Origin: Gloeomargarita sp. SKYB120
GTDB lineage: Bacteria; Cyanobacteriota; Cyanobacteriia; Gloeomargaritales; Gloeomargaritaceae
Assembly (NCBI GenBank): GCA_025062155.1
Contig: JANXAM010000016.1
Coordinates: forward strand, 1 to 39,345
Length of the DNA stretch: 39,345 nucleotides
Direction: 5' to 3'
Part shown: positions 34,557 through 39,345 of the stretch, piece by piece
How the letters are laid out: each line of letters begins with the position of its first letter
How positions within the stretch are numbered: position 1 is the first letter of the stretch
Made by a program: the position numbers and the translations under genes
The notes under the pieces: model-generated
Database searches by the model: none
What the model was told of the DNA's origin: nothing
Seen by the model: only the letters and a program-made list of their open reading frames with translations

Positions 34557-35584
34557 AGTTGGGGGATTGGTTTGGCTTAATCGTTATACTGATCGCCCTG
34601 TATATCCTGTGGGAAATCCGGTTTTTGTTGCTATTGGTTTTTGCGGCGGTGGTGCTGGCGGTTGCCTTGGATGGCGCGGTGAATTTTCTGCGGCGGTGGA
34701 AAATTTCCCAGGGGGTAGCCATTGCCATTACGATGCTGACGTTGTTGGGCTTAATTACCACTTTAATTAGCCTGCTGGTGCCCCCCTTCAGTAAAGAGTT
34801 TGAAGAGTTGGTCAAGCTGTTGCCCAAGGGGTTTCAAGCTCTAGCCCGCTGGTCAGAAGATTTACAAATGCGGCTGTTTGGTGAAGAGATACTGGACATC
34901 GCGGCCAATGGAGATTTCTTGCGCCAATTGCAGGCGTTATTGCGTCCGGTTTTGGGGCAATGGGTCAATTTCTTTTTTGATACGATTGGCGGGGCTTTAT
35001 CTGTCATTTTAATCCTGGTGCTAGCCGTGATGTTTCTTGCTGATCCAGGCACCTATCGCCGGGGATTTATTCGGCTTTTCCCATCCTTTTATCGCAACCG
35101 GGTGGATACCATCTTGCGGCGCTGTGAAGTGAGTTTGCGGTCCTGGATGGTGGGGGCGCTCACCGCCATGTCGGTGGTGGGAATTTTGAGTTTTACTGGC
35201 CTGTCCATCTTGCGGGTTCGCCTAGCCTTTGCCCATGCCTTGATTGCCGGTTTGTTTAATTTGATTCCCAACATTGGCCCGACGGTGAGTTTGATTCCCC
35301 CGACGGTGGTAGCCGCCTTAGATGCACCCTGGAAAGCTATTGCAGTGGTGATTTTGTATTTTCTGATCCAGCAAACGGATGCTTACTTGGTCACGCCCTA
35401 TGTGATGTCCCAGCAGTTAGCATTGCCCCCCGCTTTAACGCTGATAGCTCAGATTTTTTTCACGACGTTTTTGGGGTTGCCGGGGTTGATTCTGGCGCTG
35501 CCCTTGCTGGTGGTGTGCCGGGTCTGGATTGAAGAAGCTTTGATTAAGGACGTGCTGGACCCGTGGCAACAGCGCCGGTGTTAG
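34553..35584 (+). CDS. AI-2E family membrane permease
   Basis: This is a 343-residue membrane protein of the PF01594 family, with about seven or eight helices. N-terminal helices near 8-55 are followed by a large soluble loop (about 85-150), and the C-terminal half carries the typical [20 protein letters not shown], then [20 protein letters not shown] and [15 protein letters not shown]. Family members have been linked to AI-2 export, Na+/H+ exchange and other roles, so substrate is unknown. ATG 34553 overlaps the serS stop. The last 41 bases overlap the convergent amidase gene. Confidence 0.9.
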   Translation: MKLGDWFGLIVILIALYILWEIRFLLLLVFAAVVLAVALDGAVNFLRRWKISQGVAIAITMLTLLGLITTLISLLVPPFSKEFEELVKLLPKGFQALARWSEDLQMRLFGEEILDIAANGDFLRQLQALLRPVLGQWVNFFFDTIGGALSVILILVLAVMFLADPGTYRRGFIRLFPSFYRNRVDTILRRCEVSLRSWMVGALTAMSVVGILSFTGLSILRVRLAFAHALIAGLFNLIPNIGPTVSLIPPTVVAALDAPWKAIAVVILYFLIQQTDAYLVTPYVMSQQLALPPALTLIAQIFFTTFLGLPGLILALPLLVVCRVWIEEALIKDVLDPWQQRRC

Positions 35585-37262
35585 CCCGCAGCCAGGTTTC
35601 GATGCCCTGGGCCAGGGTTTGCGCCAGTTGCCGTTGCGCCTGGGGATTCACGATCCATTCAAACTCCTGGGGGTGAATCATAAAGCCCAGTTCCAACAAG
35701 ACGGCGGGGCAAATCGTAGGACGGGTCAGGGCGAGATTTCCCCAGAAAACCCCGTAGCTGGGACGCCGGGCGTGCTGGGTCAGGTAGTTGTGCAAAAAAA
35801 TGGCCATGTCTTGACTCTGGGGGTGATACCAAAACGCGCCGATGCCCTGGGTAGCCCAGACGTCGCCCGCATCCGGTAGGGCATTGTAGTGCAGGCTGAG
35901 GGCCAGATGGGGTTGCAGCTCCTGGATCATTCGCACCCGTTCGGCCAAAGGGACGTCTATATCCTGAGTGCGGGTGAGAAGGACATCGGCTCCCCGTCGT
36001 CGCAACTGCTCCGCCAGTAGCAGGGCGATTTGCAAGTTCACCTGCTTTTCGGGGGTGCCATCTGGCCCCAAGGCTCCCAGATCGTCCGGCCCCCCGTGCC
36101 CAGGGTCAAGCAGGATGCGAATGCCCTGAAGCGAATGGGCGGCCAAACGGGGCGGATGCCGGATGCTGAGGATCAACACACTGTCCTGGTAGCGAACGCG
36201 ATAGCCCCAGGCTTGGGGTGTGGGCAAATAAAAGCTGTAGCGGATGTGGGTGGGCGCTGCCTGTTGCCAGGTAAAGGAACGCACGGCGGGGCTGGGGTCC
36301 AAGCGAATGAAATCCGTCTGGGCAGTGGCGTGCCACAGGGTGAGGTGCAACGCACCGGGTTCCTGGTGAATTTCGATGGGGATGGGCGTCGCCAGGGGAA
36401 AATAGATGTCCGTCCAGTCGGGTTGGATAACCGTGCGCACGCCCCGGATGGGGGTCTGGGGTAAGTTAGTGCTCGGTTGAATGCTCACTTGGCGGCGCTG
36501 GACCCAGCCCCCGTAGCGCAGGCGTAACCAATCCCCTTCCCAACCTGTGATTTGGTCTTGCGTGCCGGCGGGCAAGGGCGTCAAGCGGGAGTGGTCGGTG
36601 CTCGGGCCGGTGCGGGCAATCCCTTCGGTTTGGAGTATGGCAATGTCTAGGCGATTGGGGTCGAGAATGGTCACAGTACCAGGACTGCGCCAGGTTTGCG
36701 TTCCCCAGACCAGTTCCGGTTGTCCCCACGTGCCTGGCTGGTCAATTCGTAAACAACCGCGGTAAAGAGCTGGCGCAACACCTGGGGGTTGACCATCAAG
36801 CAAAACGGCGGCGTTATCCCAGGGTTGCGAACTGGGCACTGGCGACAATTCCACCTGCCACGCACCCAACCGCACCTGCAGCGGCGCAACTGGCGGCGAA
36901 ACCACGGCCTGAAAACACAGGGGTTCACCGGGCAAACGGGCGACATCCACTGCCGGCGCTAAGGGAGTCGTCTGCACCACCGGAGCGACCCGCTGGACGG
37001 TCAACGCTAGGGTCTGGGAACCCGCCTGCACCGTGATCCGGTTATCCCCCAGCGCCAGGGGAACCGAAGGCGCAAAGTGACCGGCTGTTGAGCGTTTGAC
37101 CGGTTCCCCATTGACCCAGACTGGTTCGCGGGGGTCGTGGGTGCCAATCACAAAAATGCGGGGCGCTGTCGTCTGATGACCAGGGGGTGGGTACACCACA
37201 CGCAGGGCCTGCACCGGTTGCGCGACCAATAGGACAAGGCCCCCTAGCCACCCACGTCCCAC
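35544..37262 (-). CDS. amiC: N-acetylmuramoyl-L-alanine amidase (Amidase_3, AmiC type)
   Basis: This is an exported zinc amidase that cuts the MurNAc-L-Ala bond, generally for daughter-cell separation. From GTG 37262 it is 572 residues, beginning GRGWLGGLVLLVAQPVQA, a signal peptide. A large beta-rich region of about 360 residues follows, with SH3-like and AMIN-like segments (DWLRLRYGGWVQ, RIDQPGTWG). The catalytic domain from about 390 has LLDPGHGG (His), PEKQVNLQIA (Glu), LALSLHYNA (His) and the catalytic Glu in VLLELGFMIHP. All zinc ligands are present. The start GTG shares one base with the cpcG stop (TAGTG), so it depends on cpcG translation. The 3' end overlaps the permease gene by 41 bases. 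Confidence 0.92.
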   Translation of the reverse strand: MGRGWLGGLVLLVAQPVQALRVVYPPPGHQTTAPRIFVIGTHDPREPVWVNGEPVKRSTAGHFAPSVPLALGDNRITVQAGSQTLALTVQRVAPVVQTTPLAPAVDVARLPGEPLCFQAVVSPPVAPLQVRLGAWQVELSPVPSSQPWDNAAVLLDGQPPGVAPALYRGCLRIDQPGTWGQPELVWGTQTWRSPGTVTILDPNRLDIAILQTEGIARTGPSTDHSRLTPLPAGTQDQITGWEGDWLRLRYGGWVQRRQVSIQPSTNLPQTPIRGVRTVIQPDWTDIYFPLATPIPIEIHQEPGALHLTLWHATAQTDFIRLDPSPAVRSFTWQQAAPTHIRYSFYLPTPQAWGYRVRYQDSVLILSIRHPPRLAAHSLQGIRILLDPGHGGPDDLGALGPDGTPEKQVNLQIALLLAEQLRRRGADVLLTRTQDIDVPLAERVRMIQELQPHLALSLHYNALPDAGDVWATQGIGAFWYHPQSQDMAIFLHNYLTQHARRPSYGVFWGNLALTRPTICPAVLLELGFMIHPQEFEWIVNPQAQRQLAQTLAQGIETWLRANTGAVATGPARP

Positions 37263-38026
37263 TACCGGCGCCGGGGCACTTTCGCCAGGAAGTCCAACTC
37301 CTGCACGCGCACAGTTGTAGTGGGTTGAGGTCTGGTATCTAATTGCTTTGCCAAGGAACGGTAAAGTGCTGGGTCGCCCGCTTTGGGGAACACTTGCCGG
37401 CGCGTTTGGGATTGCTGCTGGTAGAAACGAATCAGCACATAATTCCAATCAATAAAGCCAATGCCTTCCTTCGCGCGATAATTGCCGTCGTAACGGGGCG
37501 TGACCAGGTTAAACGGACGGCCTTGCATCCGGCGGCGCTGGTAGGGCACCACGTTATCGCCAAAGTTTTCCGTGTATTCGTCGCTATCTACCAGTTCATT
37601 TACAAAACCGCGAAACCCCTGGGTGGCAATACGAATCGACCAGGCAATCGTTTCTTCTTTGTTGTAGGCGGCTCGTCCCAGAATCCGCCGCAAGCAAATG
37701 TCCACCAACCGGTAATTATTATTGGGTTCCACCACCAGCCGGTAGAACGGGTCCGACTGCGCCAAACCCCGAATGAAATCCCGCACGGTAATAGCTCGGT
37801 TTTTCAACTGGGACTCTAAGGTCACTTGGCGACAGGCTTGTAAAATCACATGCTCGCTAAAAATTTGCCGGTAAGCCGCCCAAATCAGGGCATCCATTTC
37901 ATCTGGTGTACTGACATCTTCCAGACGGTAAATGCGCGGGCTGTCTTCGTTCATCTCGGCACGGCCAAAGTCCCGCACCCGATGGTTTTGCGTCGTCGGT
38001 CGGTAGGCAAGCAACGGTAACGTCAT
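37262..38026 (-). CDS. cpcG: Phycobilisome rod-core linker polypeptide CpcG
   Basis: This linker attaches phycocyanin rods to the allophycocyanin core of the phycobilisome. The 254-residue protein starts [20 protein letters not shown], the classic CpcG N-terminus, and has the linker domain (PF00427) to about residue 190 with [38 protein letters not shown] and [20 protein letters not shown]. The C-terminus is basic and hydrophilic, ending KVPRRR, without the hydrophobic helix of the CpcL/CpcG2 form, so this is the core-attached CpcG1 type. ATG 38026 has GGAG 9 bases upstream. The stop overlaps the amiC start by one base. Confidence 0.96.
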   Translation of the reverse strand: MTLPLLAYRPTTQNHRVRDFGRAEMNEDSPRIYRLEDVSTPDEMDALIWAAYRQIFSEHVILQACRQVTLESQLKNRAITVRDFIRGLAQSDPFYRLVVEPNNNYRLVDICLRRILGRAAYNKEETIAWSIRIATQGFRGFVNELVDSDEYTENFGDNVVPYQRRRMQGRPFNLVTPRYDGNYRAKEGIGFIDWNYVLIRFYQQQSQTRRQVFPKAGDPALYRSLAKQLDTRPQPTTTVRVQELDFLAKVPRRR

Positions 38027-38107
38027 GGACACCAACTCCAGTCAGGGACTTCCTTCAGCGTAGGTCAAGGGGTTCCCCACCGTCCCCAAAAGTAACACAA
38101 TGTTAAG

Positions 38108-38626
38108 TTAGTCCGAGGGGGAGCGGCGGCGTAAAAACTGGCCGAGCTGCACCGCCTGGGCCATCCCCTGTAACAGCAACAGCCCAAAGCCAATCAAGGG
38201 CAAAGTTTTCACCCAGTAGCGCGGGAGGCCGCCAGGGTCAGGGGATTGTTCACCCATTTGCCAGGAGGCCATGACAGGAGGAACCGTCACCCAAAGCAGC
38301 AGGGCGGCAAAGGGCAACAGAAACAGGAGCGTTCCCCACAGGTCGATCCAGGCGCGGCGGCGTTCTGACCAGCGGTTGTACAGCACATCGACCCGCACAT
38401 GGCCGTTGTGATGGAGAGTGTAGGCAGCCCCCAGCAGGAAAATCGCGCTGAATAAGTACCACTGCAATTCCAAAAAAGCGTTGGAGCTGAGATTGCGGCC
38501 AACGGCCCGGCCCACGTAGCGACCGACCACATTCCAGGCTCCCACCAGCACCAGCAGGGGAACCAAGGCCATGGCGACTTGACCGGCCCGCTGACTTAAA
38601 CGGTTAATCCACAACACCCAGCGCAT
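38108..38626 (-). CDS. TRAP transporter small membrane subunit (DctQ type)
   Basis: This 172-residue protein has four predicted helices: near 15-35, 55-75, 93-113 and 140-162. It has the family pattern NVVGRYVGRAVGR and FLELQWYLFSAIFLLGAAYT, followed by GHVRVDVLYNRWSERRRAWI. DctQ works with a large permease DctM and a periplasmic solute-binding protein to import organic acids or similar solutes with Na+. Neither partner is in the window: upstream is tRNA-Gln and downstream cpcG. The partners may be elsewhere, as is common in cyanobacteria. ATG 38626 is used. cpcG follows after 81 bases on the same strand. Confidence 0.88.
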   Translation of the reverse strand: MRWVLWINRLSQRAGQVAMALVPLLVLVGAWNVVGRYVGRAVGRNLSSNAFLELQWYLFSAIFLLGAAYTLHHNGHVRVDVLYNRWSERRRAWIDLWGTLLFLLPFAALLLWVTVPPVMASWQMGEQSPDPGGLPRYWVKTLPLIGFGLLLLQGMAQAVQLGQFLRRRSPSD

Positions 38627-38690
38627 GTCCCCAGCATAGCCTGTTGCCAGGTGTGATTCAAGATTGTTAATATAACTAATGCGTCAACGA

Positions 38691-38762
38691 TGGGGTGTCG
38701 CCAAGTGGTAAGGCAGCTGGTTTTGGTCCAGCCATTCCGAGGTTCGAATCCTTGCACCCCAG
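38691..38762 (+). tRNA. trnQ: tRNA-Gln (anticodon UUG)
   Basis: This is a 72-base cloverleaf. The acceptor stem TGGGGTG pairs fully with CACCCCA, with discriminator G at 38762. The D arm contains GCCAAGTGGTAAGGC. The anticodon stem GCTGG/CCAGC encloses the loop TTTTGGT with anticodon TTG. The T arm has GGTTCGAATCC. The U1-A72 pair is characteristic of tRNA-Gln. The 3' CCA is not encoded. TATAAC at 38671-38676 could be the -10 box. A HAD hydrolase gene begins 17 bases downstream. Confidence 0.97.
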
Positions 38763-38779
38763 TTCTTCTCCGGCTTTAG

Positions 38780-39345
38780 ATGAGCGCCCGTCCAGTCCTG
38801 GCCCTGGATTTTGACGGGGTTTTGTGCAACGGCTTAAACGAATACTTCACCGTCAGCGCGGCGGTCTATCGCCAGTTGTGCCCAGAAGTCGGCTGCACGG
38901 GCCGTCTAGAGTCGTTTCGGGAAGCGTTTTACCAATTGCGACCGGTGGTGACCCATGGCTGGGAAATGCCGTTGCTGTTGCATGGGTTGGTGATGGGTGC
39001 AGACCCGCAAACCCTAGCGAGTGATTGGCCCCAGGTGCAACAACAGCTACTGGCGGAAACGGGGTGGTCGCCCCAGGAACTCGGCCAAGCGGTGGATAGC
39101 ACGCGCGATGCCTGGATTGCCCAGGATGAAAAGGGGTGGTTGGCCTTGCACACGTTTTATCCTGGCGTGGTGGCCCAGGTGCAGCGGTGGCTCACGCAAG
39201 CCCCATTCCAGCCCGTGATTGTGACGACCAAGCAGGAGCGATTTGTGCAGGCGCTGTGGCAAGGTGTGGGAGTGACTTGGCCGGCGGAATGGCTCTACGG
39301 AAAAACCCAGGGAGAACCCAAGACGACTACACTGCAACGGTTGCA
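38780..39345 (+). CDS. HAD-superfamily hydrolase, 5' part
   Basis: The frame is open from ATG 38780 to the window end, giving the first 188 residues. It begins SARPVLALDFDGVLCNGLNE; DFDGV is HAD motif I, with the nucleophile and acid/base aspartates. A helical cap region follows, with LRPVVTHGWEMPLLL and WSPQELGQAVDSTRD. Motif II is the Thr in PVIVTTKQERF near residue 152. The sequence up to GKTQGEPKTTTLQRL is consistent with the approach to motif III, which lies outside. It is probably a small-molecule phosphatase; the substrate is unknown. It starts 17 bases after tRNA-Gln, so may be read from the same promoter. Confidence 0.88.
   Translation, partial: MSARPVLALDFDGVLCNGLNEYFTVSAAVYRQLCPEVGCTGRLESFREAFYQLRPVVTHGWEMPLLLHGLVMGADPQTLASDWPQVQQQLLAETGWSPQELGQAVDSTRDAWIAQDEKGWLALHTFYPGVVAQVQRWLTQAPFQPVIVTTKQERFVQALWQGVGVTWPAEWLYGKTQGEPKTTTLQRL

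Overview
The window is cyanobacterial chromosome. RNA polymerase beta-prime is split into rpoC1 and rpoC2, there is a phycobilisome rod-core linker (CpcG), a plant-type [2Fe-2S] ferredoxin, an FHA-fused class A penicillin-binding protein, and several small proteins of cyanobacterial-only type. By eye the DNA is moderately GC-rich (high fifties percent). Genes are packed very tightly, and many start with GTG or TTG. I cannot name the genus. An early-branching or thermophilic unicellular lineage would fit, but that is inference.

Layout. 1-6440 (+): 3' end of rpoC1, rpoC2, an HpnA-like epimerase and murG, nearly without gaps. 6437-9134 (-): dnaX and a DMT/EamA permease. 9176-12212 (+): a promoter, a cobalamin riboswitch and a complete cobalt ECF transporter (cbiM, cbiN, cbiQ, cbiO), with an inverted-repeat-bounded spacer before cbiO. 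12222-13166 (-): three tandem paralogous coiled-coil genes. 13305-17584: a VanY-type peptidase, a thioredoxin, acetyl-CoA synthetase and mraY. 17630-21976: small conserved cyanobacterial proteins, a 1-Cys peroxiredoxin, hisS, a small unknown protein and fmt. 21973-27855: petF, the FHA penicillin-binding protein translationally coupled to a histidine kinase, a HEAT-repeat protein and a K+ channel/RCK protein. 28015-28643 (-): a decayed DUF4258/DUF2283 toxin-antitoxin-like pair broken by a small inverted-repeat element, with a second such element beside it. 28653-33278: an IMS-domain membrane protein with a degenerate kinase-like N-terminus, mtnP, a small LTxxQ protein, a membrane protein, a DUF4855-like protein and a DUF6464-like protein. 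33285-35584 (+): serS and an AI-2E-family permease. 35544-38626 (-): dctQ-like gene, cpcG and amiC, the last two overlapping by one base. 38691-39345 (+): tRNA-Gln(UUG) and a HAD hydrolase that runs off the end.

Functional themes. Peptidoglycan metabolism is well represented (murG, mraY, VanY, FHA-PBP, AmiC), as are translation (hisS, fmt, serS, tRNA-Gln) and cobalt/B12 supply under riboswitch control. Seven of the eight convergent gene pairs overlap at their 3' ends, three of them by the same 4-base shared-stop arrangement. The most interesting unexplained items are the modular coiled-coil triplet, the mobile-element-broken DUF4258/DUF2283 module, the PBP-kinase coupling, and the kinase-remnant/IMS protein.
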